Shown here piece by piece: positions 25,097 to 34,455 of a stretch of 64,000 bases of DNA. The notes under the pieces are model-generated. The model saw nothing but the letters and a program-made list of their open reading frames with translations, had not been told where the DNA came from and did no database searches. The DNA comes from Litoreibacter meonggei. Lineage in GTDB: Bacteria > Pseudomonadota > Alphaproteobacteria > Rhodobacterales > Rhodobacteraceae. The stretch spans positions 496,001-560,000 of the forward strand of contig NZ_RCCE01000002.1 in assembly GCF_003663885.1 (NCBI RefSeq), written 5' to 3'. The translations under genes were made by a program, and so were the position numbers. Each line of letters starts with the position of its first letter. The first letter of the stretch is position 1.

Positions 25097-26806
25097 ATGG
25101 CACAGTCACAGTCCAACGTCGCCTATCAGGTCATGTGGAACCGCCTTATCTCGGTCGTCGAAGAGCAGGCGCAAGCCCTAGTGCGCACGGCGTTCTCGAC
25201 CTCCGTGCGCGAAGCGGGCGATTTGTCTGCGGGGGTCTACGACACCCATGGCCGGATGCTGGCGCAGGCGGTCACCGGCACGCCGGGGCATGTGAACGCC
25301 ATGGCCGACGCGGTGGCGCATTTCATCCGTCGCATCGGGCGGCAGAACATCTTTGAAGGCGACGTCTACCTGACCAACGACCCGTGGGAAGGCACCGGCC
25401 ACCTGCACGACATCACCATGGTGACACCGTCTTTTTACAAAGGCGTTCTGGTCGGCTTCTTTGCCTGCACCGCGCATATCGTGGACATTGGCGGGCGCGG
25501 TTTCGGGGCTGATGCGGCCAGCGTTTATGAAGAAGGGCTGTACATCCCCATCATGAAATTCGCCGAGCGTGGCGACGTGGACGACACCTTAGTGCGCATC
25601 GTGCGCGGCAATGTGCGCGAGCCGGACCAGCTGATCGGTGACATGTACGCGCTGGCGACGTGTAACGAAATTGGCCATCGCCGCCTGATCGAAATGATGG
25701 ACGAGTTCGGGCTGGACGATCTGGACGGCATCGCCGCGTTCATCTTGGACAACTCCCGCCGCGCCACGTTGGAGCGCATCGCCGCCCTGCCCCGCACCAG
25801 CGCCGAGGGAGAGATGACGGTGGACGGTTTCGCGACGCCGATTACCTTGAAGGTCAAGCTGACCATTGAGGAAGACCGGATCGTGTCGGACTTCACTGGC
25901 ACCTCGGGCGTCGACAAGAAGGGCATCAACTGCCCGCTGGTCTACGCAAAGGCCTATGCCTGCTACGCGTTGAAATGCGCGATTGCTCCGGAGATCCCGA
26001 ACAACGCGGCCTCACTCGCCCCGTTCGAGATCGAAGCGCCGGTGAATACCATCGTCAACGCAGTACACCCTGCCCCCGTGGCCCTGCGCCATATCGTCGG
26101 GCATTTTGTGCCGGACACCGTCTATGACGCTTTGGACAAAATCCTGCCCGGTGTTGTGCCTGCCGAAGGTGCAGGCTGTCTGTGCAACTTCCAAGTTTCC
26201 TTGCGTCCGCGCACCGACGCGCCTGCACCACCGGACGCTGTGCGCTCCGAGGTGCTGACGTTCAACTCCGGCGGCTCCGGCGCGCGTCCCGAGCACGACG
26301 GGCTGAATGCCACGGCGTTCCCGTCTGGCGTTATGACCATGCCGATTGAGGCCACGGAACACGCGGGTCCGGTGATCATCTGGCGCAAGGAATTGCGCCC
26401 CGATTCAGGTGGCGCGGGCAAGCAGCGCGGCGGGTTGGGGCAATACATGGAGGTCGGCGCACGCGAGGGGCATGAGTTCGACTTTCAGGCGATGTTCGAC
26501 CGTGTGGACCACCCTGCCCGCGGACGTCGTGGCGGGAAGGCGGGCGCGTGCACCACGATCGCGCAGGACGATGGCAGCGAAATGTTCGGTAAGGGCAAGC
26601 AATTCGTGCCACACGGCCGGAAGGTGATGCTCGCCCTGCCCGGCGGTGCGGGCTATGGCGATCCGGCGGAACGGTCGCTTGATCTGGTCAAACGCGATCT
26701 TCTGCGAGGATACATCGCCTTTGAAGCGGCCAAACGTGACTATGTGTTAAGCGATGCGGACATCGCGGATGTGCAAGAAAAGATGCGCAAGGGCGACACG
26801 GTATAG
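25097..26806 (+). CDS. hyuB: HyuB: hydantoinase/oxoprolinase family subunit B
   Basis: A 569-residue partner of HyuA. Diagnostic blocks are VVEEQAQALVRTAFSTSVREAGDLSAGVYD, GTPGHVNAMADAV, VYLTNDPWEGTGHLHDITMVTP and SGGSGARPEHDGLNATAFPSGVM. The length and order fit N-methylhydantoinase B and acetophenone-carboxylase-type subunits alike. Acetone carboxylase has a third, zinc-containing gamma subunit, which is not seen here. The 123-base gap after it holds no gene, then the BKACE gene starts. Confidence 0.93.
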   Translation: MAQSQSNVAYQVMWNRLISVVEEQAQALVRTAFSTSVREAGDLSAGVYDTHGRMLAQAVTGTPGHVNAMADAVAHFIRRIGRQNIFEGDVYLTNDPWEGTGHLHDITMVTPSFYKGVLVGFFACTAHIVDIGGRGFGADAASVYEEGLYIPIMKFAERGDVDDTLVRIVRGNVREPDQLIGDMYALATCNEIGHRRLIEMMDEFGLDDLDGIAAFILDNSRRATLERIAALPRTSAEGEMTVDGFATPITLKVKLTIEEDRIVSDFTGTSGVDKKGINCPLVYAKAYACYALKCAIAPEIPNNAASLAPFEIEAPVNTIVNAVHPAPVALRHIVGHFVPDTVYDALDKILPGVVPAEGAGCLCNFQVSLRPRTDAPAPPDAVRSEVLTFNSGGSGARPEHDGLNATAFPSGVMTMPIEATEHAGPVIIWRKELRPDSGGAGKQRGGLGQYMEVGAREGHEFDFQAMFDRVDHPARGRRGGKAGACTTIAQDDGSEMFGKGKQFVPHGRKVMLALPGGAGYGDPAERSLDLVKRDLLRGYIAFEAAKRDYVLSDADIADVQEKMRKGDTV

Positions 26807-26929
26807 GCGACCGTTTGGAGGATCGCCGCGTGACGTGAATTGCATCACGAGATGCCCTCCCCTATCGTTTCTTCAATCGGCCAAGCCGAGTGCAAAGCCC
26901 CGCTGTTCGGCACCTAGAGGAACACCACA

Positions 26930-27766
26930 ATGTCTAAACCCTGCATCATCTGCGTGGCCATTACAGGATCCGTCCCAACTCAAGCCGACAACCCTGCGGT
27001 GCCCGTCACATTCACCGAACAGATCGAAAGCACGCATGCGTCTTTCGAGGCAGGTGCCTCCATCGCGCATTGTCATGTTCGCGACGATCAAGGCAAACCT
27101 ACCTCGGACGCGGAGCGGTTCGCGCGGCTGAAAGAAGGTATAGAAAAACACTGCCTCGGCATGGTTATCCAACTCTCTACCGGCGGGCGCTCTGGCTCGG
27201 GGCGTGACCGCGGTGGGATGCTGCCCTTGGCGCCAGATATGGCCTCGCTATCCGTGGGGTCCAACAACTTCCCGACCCGCGTCTACGAAAACAGCCCCGA
27301 TCTGGTGAATTGGCTGGCAGCCGAGATGCTGAAATATGATGTGAAACCAGAGATTGAGGCCTTTGACCTCAGCCATATTGTTCAGGCCACGCGCATGGCC
27401 GCGGACGGACGGCTAAAGGGGCCTCTATATGTACAGTTCGTGATGGGTGTGAAAAATGCCATGCCTGCGGACAAGCGAATTTTCGACTTCTACATTGAAA
27501 CGCTAAACCGTCTCGCCCCTAACGCAGAGTGGTGTGCGGCAGGTGTTGGTCCGGCGCAGGTTCAGGTCAATGAATGGTCAATCGCCCAAGGTGGACATAC
27601 GCGAACGGGCTTGGAGGACAACATCCGTTGGGACCGCGACACCCTCGCCCCGTCGAACGCAGCCTTGGTGCAACGCGCCGTCGGGCTGTGCGAAAAATAT
27701 GAGCGCCCTGTCGCGACATGGCAGCAAGCGCGCGAGATTCTAGGGCTTCGACAGGTCGCCGCTTAG
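26930..27766 (+). CDS. Beta-keto acid cleavage enzyme (BKACE, DUF849)
   Basis: A 278-residue TIM-barrel enzyme. The zinc ligands H47 and H49 are in IAHCHVRDDQGKPT, the substrate-carboxylate region is VIQLSTGGRSGSGRDRGG, and EWCAAGVGPAQ supplies a third metal region. BKACE proteins, whose founder is the 3-keto-5-aminohexanoate cleavage enzyme, condense a beta-keto acid with acetyl-CoA and split it to acetoacetate plus a new acyl-CoA. Following hyuAB, it is well placed to process their product. The exact beta-keto acid is unknown. Confidence 0.9.
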   Translation: MSKPCIICVAITGSVPTQADNPAVPVTFTEQIESTHASFEAGASIAHCHVRDDQGKPTSDAERFARLKEGIEKHCLGMVIQLSTGGRSGSGRDRGGMLPLAPDMASLSVGSNNFPTRVYENSPDLVNWLAAEMLKYDVKPEIEAFDLSHIVQATRMAADGRLKGPLYVQFVMGVKNAMPADKRIFDFYIETLNRLAPNAEWCAAGVGPAQVQVNEWSIAQGGHTRTGLEDNIRWDRDTLAPSNAALVQRAVGLCEKYERPVATWQQAREILGLRQVAA

Positions 27767-27792
27767 ACCGTTTGACGGTCAAAGATGCGCTG

Positions 27793-28560
27793 TCACTTAG
27801 GACCCATGCGGATTGCGCCATCCAGCCGGATGACTTCGCCGTTCATCATCACATTCTCGCAGATGGAGCATACGAGCGCCGCAAACTCCGCCGGGTCGCC
27901 TAGCCGTTGAGGAAAGGGTGTTTGCCCGCCTAAAGAGTCTTGCACGTCTTGCGGCAGCCCTTTCATCATCGGCGTCATGAACAGGCCGGGCGCGATGGCC
28001 ATGACGCGAATACCGGAGCGGCTCAGATCGCGCGCCATCGGCAGAGTCATCCCCACGATACCTGCTTTTGACGCCGCATAGGCAATCTGCCCGACCTGCC
28101 CGTCAAAGGCCGCGATTGAGGCTGTGTTGATGATCACCCCCCGCTCGCCATCGTCATTCAAAGCATCTGCTTCGGACATGCCAGCGGCAGCCAAGGACGA
28201 CGCCAGAAAAACGCCATACAGGTTCACATCCAACGCCGTGCGAAATAGATGCGCGTCATGCGGTTGACCTTTCGAGGCGGTTTTCGCCCCCGGTGCGATG
28301 CCCGCACAAGAAACCAATACACGTTCCTGCCCATGGGCATGACGCGCGGCCTCGAAAGCTGCGACCATGCTTTCATTATCGGTGACGTCGGCGTTACAAA
28401 ACAGGCCGCCAATATCAGAGGCGACAGCCTGTCCAGCCTCCGCATTGCGGTCAAAGATTGCGACCTTCAAACCCTTGGCCGCCAATGCGCGTGCCGTCGC
28501 TTCGCCCAAACCTGATCCGCCACCGGTCACAACCGCTGACATGCCTGTTTTCAATTCCAT
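27793..28560 (-). CDS. SDR family 3-hydroxyacyl-CoA dehydrogenase-like protein
   Basis: A 255-residue short-chain dehydrogenase. The NAD motif is TGGGSGLG (12-19), S148-Y161-K165 are the catalytic residues in NTASIAAFDGQVGQIAYAASKAG, and SCAGIAPG is the NAG-type strand. The end, MMNGEVIRLDGAIRMGPK, and the long insertion ADALNDDGERGVIINTAS resemble type II 3-hydroxyacyl-CoA dehydrogenases (HSD17B10-like). The start at 28560 has AAGGAGAG before it. It is convergent with BKACE and divergent from the acyl-CoA dehydrogenase. Confidence 0.87.
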   Translation of the reverse strand: MELKTGMSAVVTGGGSGLGEATARALAAKGLKVAIFDRNAEAGQAVASDIGGLFCNADVTDNESMVAAFEAARHAHGQERVLVSCAGIAPGAKTASKGQPHDAHLFRTALDVNLYGVFLASSLAAAGMSEADALNDDGERGVIINTASIAAFDGQVGQIAYAASKAGIVGMTLPMARDLSRSGIRVMAIAPGLFMTPMMKGLPQDVQDSLGGQTPFPQRLGDPAEFAALVCSICENVMMNGEVIRLDGAIRMGPK

Positions 28561-28724
28561 GATCGCTCTCCTTGTCGGGTGGATTTTATATGCCGTCAGC
28601 CGATAGCGCAAAGCCATAACGCTGTGATGGCTTTATATGTTTGCAGTATCAGAAAGGTGGGGGCCATAGTGATCCCCATACGCAAGCCTTGCGAATTTCA
28701 GCCCCCTTGTCGACGAGAGTGACT

Positions 28725-29888
28725 ATGCTTCAACACACCAATGACGAATTTGAAGATATCCGCGATGCGATACGGGCACTTTGTGCTGAATTTCCCGACG
28801 AGTACCACCGCAAGATCGACGAACAGCGCGGCTACCCCGAAGCATTCGTCGATGCGCTAACCAAGGCGGGCTGGATGGCCGCCCTGATCCCCGAGGAATA
28901 TGGCGGCTCCGGCCTTGGACTGACGGAAGCCTCTGTCATCATGGAAGAAATAAACCGCGCGGGTGGGAATTCCGGTGCGTGCCATGGCCAGATGTATAAT
29001 ATGAACACCTTGGTGCGGCATGGCTCGGAAGAGCAACGCCAGAAATACCTGCCCCGCATCGCCTCCGGCGAATTGCGCTTGCAATCCATGGGCGTGACCG
29101 AGCCCACAACCGGCACCGACACAACGCAGCTGAAGACCACCGCTGTCAAGAAGGGCGACCGCTATGTGATCAACGGTCAGAAGGTCTGGATCAGCCGGGT
29201 ACAACACTCCGATCTGATGATCCTACTGGCCCGAACGACACCATTGTCAGAGGTGAAGAAGAAATCCGAAGGCCTGTCGATCTTCCTCGTCGACATCAAG
29301 GAGGCGATGCAAAACGGCATGACCGTGCGGCCCATCCTGAACATGGTGAACCATGAGACCAACGAGCTGTTCTTCGACAATCTGGAAATACCCGAGGAAA
29401 ACCTGATCGGCGAGGAAGGCAAGGGCTTCAAATATATCCTGACCGGCCTGAACGCTGAACGCACATTGATCGCAGCAGAATGCATCGGGGACGGGTATTG
29501 GTTCACCGACCGCGTGACCAAATATGTCAGCGAGCGCACCGTTTTCGGACGCCCCATCGGTCAGAACCAAGGCGTGCAATTCCCCATCGCAGAAGCCTTC
29601 ATAGAGATCGAAGCAGCCAACCTGATGCGCTACGACGCCTGCCGCCGCTATGACGCGGGCCAGGACTGCGGCGCGCAAGCCAACATGGCGAAATACCTCG
29701 CTGCCAAAGCATCATGGGAGGCCGCCAATGCTTGCCTTCAGTTCCACGGCGGCTTCGGCTTTGCCTGCGAATATGACATCGAGCGCAAATTCCGCGAAAC
29801 CCGCCTGTATCAAGTCGCACCCATCTCGACCAACCTGATCCTGTCCTATGTCGCCGAGCACGTGCTTGGCCTGCCAAGGTCGTTCTGA
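28725..29888 (+). CDS. Acyl-CoA dehydrogenase
   Basis: A 387-residue FAD enzyme oxidising an acyl-CoA to an enoyl-CoA. Family blocks are MAALIPEEYGGSGLGLTEASVIMEEI, QSMGVTEPTTGTDTTQLKTTA (FAD/substrate), RTVFGRPIGQNQGVQFPIAEAFIEIEAA and CLQFHGGFGFACEYDIERKFRETRL. The start at 28725 fits the usual N terminus; the longer frame from 28641 lacks family features. Its TGA overlaps the ATG of the CoA-transferase by one base. The chain type is not predictable. Confidence 0.92.
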   Translation: MLQHTNDEFEDIRDAIRALCAEFPDEYHRKIDEQRGYPEAFVDALTKAGWMAALIPEEYGGSGLGLTEASVIMEEINRAGGNSGACHGQMYNMNTLVRHGSEEQRQKYLPRIASGELRLQSMGVTEPTTGTDTTQLKTTAVKKGDRYVINGQKVWISRVQHSDLMILLARTTPLSEVKKKSEGLSIFLVDIKEAMQNGMTVRPILNMVNHETNELFFDNLEIPEENLIGEEGKGFKYILTGLNAERTLIAAECIGDGYWFTDRVTKYVSERTVFGRPIGQNQGVQFPIAEAFIEIEAANLMRYDACRRYDAGQDCGAQANMAKYLAAKASWEAANACLQFHGGFGFACEYDIERKFRETRLYQVAPISTNLILSYVAEHVLGLPRSF

Positions 29889-30994
29889 TGACGCAGGAAC
29901 TACCGCTGTCAGGTCTCAAGGTCGTCGCGATCGAACAAGCGGTGGCGGCCCCGTTCGCCTCTGCCCGCCTCGCAGATGCGGGGGCGGAAGTGATCAAAAT
30001 CGAACGTCCCGGCGGTGACTTTGCGCGGGGGTATGACACCGCTGCGGCAGGCCAGTCGAGCTATTTCGTCTGGCTCAACCGTGGCAAGACCTCGCTGGTT
30101 TGCGACTTGGCGACAGACGCAGGCAAGGCCGCCCTTGAAGAGCTTCTTGGAACGGCAGACGTCTTGATCCAGAACTTGAAGCACAACGCTCTGAACCGGC
30201 TGGGCTTCGGCACGGAGCGATTGACACAGGCCTACCCCCGCCTGATTTCCTGCGCAATCAACGGCTATGGCGAAAGCGGGCCAATGGCGGAGCGCAAGGC
30301 CTACGATCTGCTCATACAAGCTGAATCGGGGCTCTGCTCCATCACTGGCGGCCCGTCAGAGCCGTCCCGCGTGGGTCTTTCCGTCGTCGATATCGCCACT
30401 GGCGCCACCGCCCATGCCGCCATCCTTGAGGCGCTGATCCAGCGTGGCATCACCGGCAACGGCGCCAGCATTTCCGTGTCGATGTTCGACGTGATTGCCG
30501 AATGGTTAACTGTGCCCTTGCTCAATCACGAAGGCGGCAACAGCCCGACGCGGCAGGGCATGATGCATCCGTCAATTGCCCCCTACGGCGTGTTTGAGAC
30601 CAAGGACGGAAAGCTCGTCCTGATCTCCGTGCAAAGTGACAGGGAATGGCGACGCCTGTGTCGCGAATTCATAGGCGACGAGCGCTTGGGCATTGATCCT
30701 TTATTTGCAACCAATGTGGCGCGGGTGCAAAACCGCACGAAAACCGACGCGCTCATAGCGGCCAAATTCTCCGAGATGACCGTCGATGAGGTAACGCAGG
30801 CTTTGCTGCGCTCGGATGTCGCATTGGCCAACGTGAACGATATGGCGGACCTGTCCTCGCATCCACATCTGCGGCGGATCACCGTGCAAACACCCAACGG
30901 ACCTGTCTCGATCCCCGCTCCCGCACCAATTACCCACGGCGAGCCCCGCACCTACGGCACAGTTCCCGAGCTTGGGAATATTTCCGCCACCTAA
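29888..30994 (+). CDS. CaiB/BaiF-type (class III) CoA-transferase
   Basis: A 368-residue CoA-transferase of the formyl-CoA/carnitine type. Blocks: LSGLKVVAIEQAVAAPFASARLADAGAEVIKIERPGGDFARGYD, NRGKTSLVCDLATDAGKAALEELL and GYGESGPMAERKAYDLLIQAESGL, where the aspartate of KAYD is the expected acylated residue. It is coupled to the acyl-CoA dehydrogenase, so the pair probably activates a carboxylate as its CoA ester and oxidises it. The substrate is unknown. Confidence 0.92.
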   Translation: MTQELPLSGLKVVAIEQAVAAPFASARLADAGAEVIKIERPGGDFARGYDTAAAGQSSYFVWLNRGKTSLVCDLATDAGKAALEELLGTADVLIQNLKHNALNRLGFGTERLTQAYPRLISCAINGYGESGPMAERKAYDLLIQAESGLCSITGGPSEPSRVGLSVVDIATGATAHAAILEALIQRGITGNGASISVSMFDVIAEWLTVPLLNHEGGNSPTRQGMMHPSIAPYGVFETKDGKLVLISVQSDREWRRLCREFIGDERLGIDPLFATNVARVQNRTKTDALIAAKFSEMTVDEVTQALLRSDVALANVNDMADLSSHPHLRRITVQTPNGPVSIPAPAPITHGEPRTYGTVPELGNISAT

Positions 30995-31020
30995 GCGCAA
31001 CGGTTTTGGATGTCAGCCCG

Positions 31021-33294
31021 TTAACCGCATTTAGAGTGGCCGCAGGATCCGCAAGTCATACACCCTTCGACCATACGCAAATCATACTGGCCGCAGCTTG
31101 GGCAGGCCGGGCCGCGATTGCCGCTGAGATTCACAACTTGCGCGTGGGGGTCGACTTTGAGGCCCATCCCCTCGCCCGCGATAAAGCCTGTGGCGATCAT
31201 GTGTTTCTCGATCACGCCCCCAATCGCCGCCAGAATGGAGGGGATGTATTTGCCGTTCATCCACGCACCACCGCGCGGGTCGAACACGGCCTTCAGCTCT
31301 TCCACCACAAAGGACACGTCCCCCCCGCGCCGGAACACAGCCGAGATCATGCGGGTCAACGCCACAGTCCACGCGAAATGTTCCATGTTCTTGGAGTTGA
31401 TGAACACCTCGAACGGGCGACGGTGGCCGTTCAGCACGATGTCGTTGATGGTGATGTAAATCGCGTGCTCGCTGTCCGGCCACTTCACCTTGTAGGTCTG
31501 GCCTTCTAGTTCTGCGGGGCGGTCCAGCGGCTCTGACATGTAGATCACGTCGCCATCCGTGGCCGTTTCCGGATTTTCGGACGGGGTCGTGTCAGCGCTC
31601 TCCGAGACGCTCAAAACTGACCCTGTCACCGCATTGGGCCGATAGGTCGTGCAGCCTTTGCAGCCGGTGTCCCACGCTTCCATGTAGACATCTTTGAAAT
31701 CATTAAAGCTGATGTCTTCCGGGCAGTTGATAGTTTTAGAGATCGACGAGTCCACCCATTTCTGCGCCGCCGCTTGCATCCGCACATGGTCCAACGGGGC
31801 AAGCGTTTGGGCGTTGACGAAATACTCCGGTAACTCGGCATCGCCGAACTTGTCGCGCCACATCTGCACTGCGTAATCGACCACCTCTTCCTCGGTGCGG
31901 GAGCCGTCTTTCTGCAAGACCTTGCGGGTGTAGGCGTAGGCAAACACCGGCTCGATCCCCGACGACACGTTGCCCGCATAAAGCGAGATGGTCCCCGTCG
32001 GCGCGATTGACGTCAGCAACGCATTGCGAATGCCGTGGTCTCGGATGGCGTCGCGCACGTCCTCGTCCATCGCTTGCATCGTGCCTGACGCCAGATAGGC
32101 GTCCGCGTCGAACAGGGGAAACGCGCCTTTTTCCTTCGCCAAATCCACCGAAGCCAGATATGCGGCGCGGGCGACCGCGTGCAGCCAGCGCTCGGTCAGA
32201 CGCGCCGCCTCCTCGGAGCCATAGCGCGAGCCCACCATCAGCAGGGCATCGGCCAAGCCAGTAACCCCCAACCCGATACGGCGCTTCGCGTGGGCTTCAC
32301 GCGCCTGATCCTCCAGCGGAAACTTGGACGCGTCCACCACGTTGTCCATCATCCGCACTGCGACGGACACCAATTCGGTCAGCTTTGCTTCATCCAGATC
32401 TGCGCCGTCCTCAAACGGGCGATCCACCAGACGCGCCAGATTGATCGAGCCAAGAAGACACGCGCCATAGGGCGGCAAAGGTTGCTCGCCGCAAGGATTG
32501 GTCGCCGCAATCTGCTCCACGTAAGACAGGTTGTTCGCGGCGTTGATCCGGTCGATGAAGATCACGCCCGGCTCCGCGTAGTCATACGTGCCGCGCATGA
32601 TCTTGTTCCACAGATCCAGCGCCTGCACCGTTTTGTAGACCTTGCCGTCAAACACCAAATCCCACGGACCATCCGCTTTAACCGCTTCCATAAACGGGTC
32701 GGTGATCAGAACAGACAGGTTGAACATACGAAGACGCGCGGCGTCTTGCTTGGCTGCGATGAACTGCTCCACGTCGGGGTGGTCGCAGCGCATGGTGGCC
32801 ATCATCGCCCCGCGGCGCGAGCCTGCGGACATGATCGTGCGGCACATCGCATCCCACACATCCATAAATGACAACGGGCCGGAGGCATCCGCAGCCACAC
32901 CCTTCACATCCGCTCCCTTGGGCCGGATGGTGGAGAAGTCGTAGCCGATCCCGCCACCCTGCTGCATCGTCAGCGCAGCCTCTTTCAGCATCTGGAAGAT
33001 GCCTCCCATGTCATCGGGAATCGTGCCCATCACGAAGCAGTTGAACAGCGTCACAGACCGCTTGGTGCCAGCCCCCGCGATGATGCGTCCGGCGGGCAGG
33101 TATTTGAAGTCAGCAAGCGCGTCGTAGAATGTCTCTTCCCACTGCGCAGGGTTATCCTCGACCTTCGCCAGATCACGGGCGATCCGCCGCCACGTGTCCT
33201 CGACGGTTTCATCCACCGGAGTGCCGTCTGCATCTTTGAAACGGTACTTCATATCCCAGATTTGCTCGGCAATGGGGGCGGCGAAAGCGGTCAT
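31021..33294 (-). CDS. nrdJ: Adenosylcobalamin-dependent ribonucleotide reductase (class II)
   Basis: A 757-residue enzyme making deoxyribonucleotides without oxygen-dependent radical generation. C86 in TLFNCFVMG and C268 in TNPCGEQPLPPYG are the redox/thiyl region cysteines, and TSIAPTGTISLYAGNVSSGIEP is the conserved finger block. The C terminus is a zinc-ribbon-like tail (CPSCGQYDL, then CMTCGSCGHSKCG) that supplies reducing cysteines. It is the shorter class II form, versus ~1200 residues in some relatives. It requires B12. It is convergent with the CaiB gene. Confidence 0.95.
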   Translation of the reverse strand: MTAFAAPIAEQIWDMKYRFKDADGTPVDETVEDTWRRIARDLAKVEDNPAQWEETFYDALADFKYLPAGRIIAGAGTKRSVTLFNCFVMGTIPDDMGGIFQMLKEAALTMQQGGGIGYDFSTIRPKGADVKGVAADASGPLSFMDVWDAMCRTIMSAGSRRGAMMATMRCDHPDVEQFIAAKQDAARLRMFNLSVLITDPFMEAVKADGPWDLVFDGKVYKTVQALDLWNKIMRGTYDYAEPGVIFIDRINAANNLSYVEQIAATNPCGEQPLPPYGACLLGSINLARLVDRPFEDGADLDEAKLTELVSVAVRMMDNVVDASKFPLEDQAREAHAKRRIGLGVTGLADALLMVGSRYGSEEAARLTERWLHAVARAAYLASVDLAKEKGAFPLFDADAYLASGTMQAMDEDVRDAIRDHGIRNALLTSIAPTGTISLYAGNVSSGIEPVFAYAYTRKVLQKDGSRTEEEVVDYAVQMWRDKFGDAELPEYFVNAQTLAPLDHVRMQAAAQKWVDSSISKTINCPEDISFNDFKDVYMEAWDTGCKGCTTYRPNAVTGSVLSVSESADTTPSENPETATDGDVIYMSEPLDRPAELEGQTYKVKWPDSEHAIYITINDIVLNGHRRPFEVFINSKNMEHFAWTVALTRMISAVFRRGGDVSFVVEELKAVFDPRGGAWMNGKYIPSILAAIGGVIEKHMIATGFIAGEGMGLKVDPHAQVVNLSGNRGPACPSCGQYDLRMVEGCMTCGSCGHSKCG

Positions 33295-33357
33295 ATCGGC
33301 ATCCTAGGGGTTGGAATCGCATTGAAGTCGGGAGCGGGAAGCATACAATATATAGAT

Positions 33358-33780
33358 ATGATCAATCTCATCAAGCTAAGCGTTGGCACAGAATCGGTAG
33401 AAAGCCTGCAAGCGTGGCACAATTCGCCGCGTCCCAAAGGCCCCGATGGCTTGCCCCGTCACATCACCCGCATGTGGCCCAAGCGGGAAGCTGAACTTCT
33501 GGACGGCGGCTCCATCTATTGGGTCATCAAAGGCGTCGTGCAAGCCCGCCAGAAATTGCTGCGATTGGATGAGGTTATCGGCCAAGACGGTATCCGCCGC
33601 TGCGCGTTGGTGTTCGAGCCGGAGCTGATCCGAACTGCCCCGGTTCTGAAAAAACCGTTCCAAGGCTGGCGCTACCTCAAACCCGAGGACGCGCCGCCCG
33701 ACATCTCCGCCCGCCGCGCCACGGAAGACGCCCTGCCGCCGGAGCTGTCCGCGGCCCTAGCCGATATCGGGATTCTCTAG
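33358..33780 (+). CDS. DUF1489 family protein
   Basis: A 140-residue soluble protein of a family restricted largely to alphaproteobacteria and without known function. It begins MINLIKLSVGTESVESLQAW and keeps the family blocks PRHITRMWPKREAELLDGGSIYWVIKG, LLRLDEV and PFQGWRYLKPEDAPPDI. The start is at 33358; upstream codons of the open frame look non-coding. Its last 24 bases overlap the end of hisG on the other strand, an arrangement common in Rhodobacterales. Confidence 0.85.
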   Translation: MINLIKLSVGTESVESLQAWHNSPRPKGPDGLPRHITRMWPKREAELLDGGSIYWVIKGVVQARQKLLRLDEVIGQDGIRRCALVFEPELIRTAPVLKKPFQGWRYLKPEDAPPDISARRATEDALPPELSAALADIGIL

Positions 33781-34455
33781 GCCCAGCACCCGCGTCAAAC
33801 CGGCCAGATCGCATCCGGTCCAGTCCGCCGCCTTGCTCGCGAACAACGTCGCCTGAGACGCTAGGATCGGTCCGTCCGACAACATCCGTAAATGGTTGGC
33901 CTCCAAGGTCGCTCCGGTTGAGGTGATGTCCGCCACAGCCTCCGCCGTCAGGTTCGCCACAGTGCCTTCCGTCGCCCCTTGGCTGTCGACCAACTGGTAA
34001 TCCGCCACCCCATGCGCTTGCAGGTATTCCCGCACCAGCCGGTGGTATTTTGTGGCGATACGCAACCGAAACCCGTGTTCCTTGCGAAATGCGGCGGCGG
34101 CGGCGTCGAGGTCGTCGACGGTCTCCACATCCACCCAGAAGTTCGGCACCGCGATGATCAGATCGGCGTGGCCAAAGCCCATTTCCGCCAAAGGGGTGAT
34201 TTTCTCGGACCACAGCGGGATCTTCTCACGCACCATGTCGGTGCCCGTCACGCCCAAATGAATGCGCCCCGCCGCCATCTCGCGCGGGATTTCGCCCGCA
34301 GACAACAGCACCAGCGACACCCCTTCCACGCCCGACACTTCTGCCGCGTATTCGCGATCAGAGCCGGTGCGGGCGAGCGTAACACCGCGCGCAGAAAACC
34401 ATGCGAACGTGTCCTCCATCAGACGCCCTTTGGAGGGAATGCCAAGCTTGATCAT
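33757..34455 (-). CDS. hisG: ATP phosphoribosyltransferase, catalytic subunit (short form)
   Basis: A 232-residue enzyme for the first step of histidine synthesis. MIKLGIPSKGRLMEDTFAWF, DLIIAVPNFWVDVET and EAVADITSTGATLEANHLRML (the PRPP-binding loop EAVADITSTG) are diagnostic. It lacks the C-terminal regulatory domain of long HisG, so it needs HisZ, encoded immediately upstream with an ATGA overlap. It is the last gene of the hisS-hisZ-hisG unit. Confidence 0.96.
   Translation of the reverse strand: MIKLGIPSKGRLMEDTFAWFSARGVTLARTGSDREYAAEVSGVEGVSLVLLSAGEIPREMAAGRIHLGVTGTDMVREKIPLWSEKITPLAEMGFGHADLIIAVPNFWVDVETVDDLDAAAAAFRKEHGFRLRIATKYHRLVREYLQAHGVADYQLVDSQGATEGTVANLTAEAVADITSTGATLEANHLRMLSDGPILASQATLFASKAADWTGCDLAGLTRVLGLENPDIG

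Noticed and set aside
27766-27780. GACCGT-TTG-ACGGTC inverted repeat at the BKACE stop, as a bidirectional terminator
   Set aside because: Six-base arms, a three-base loop and no U-run make termination unconvincing.
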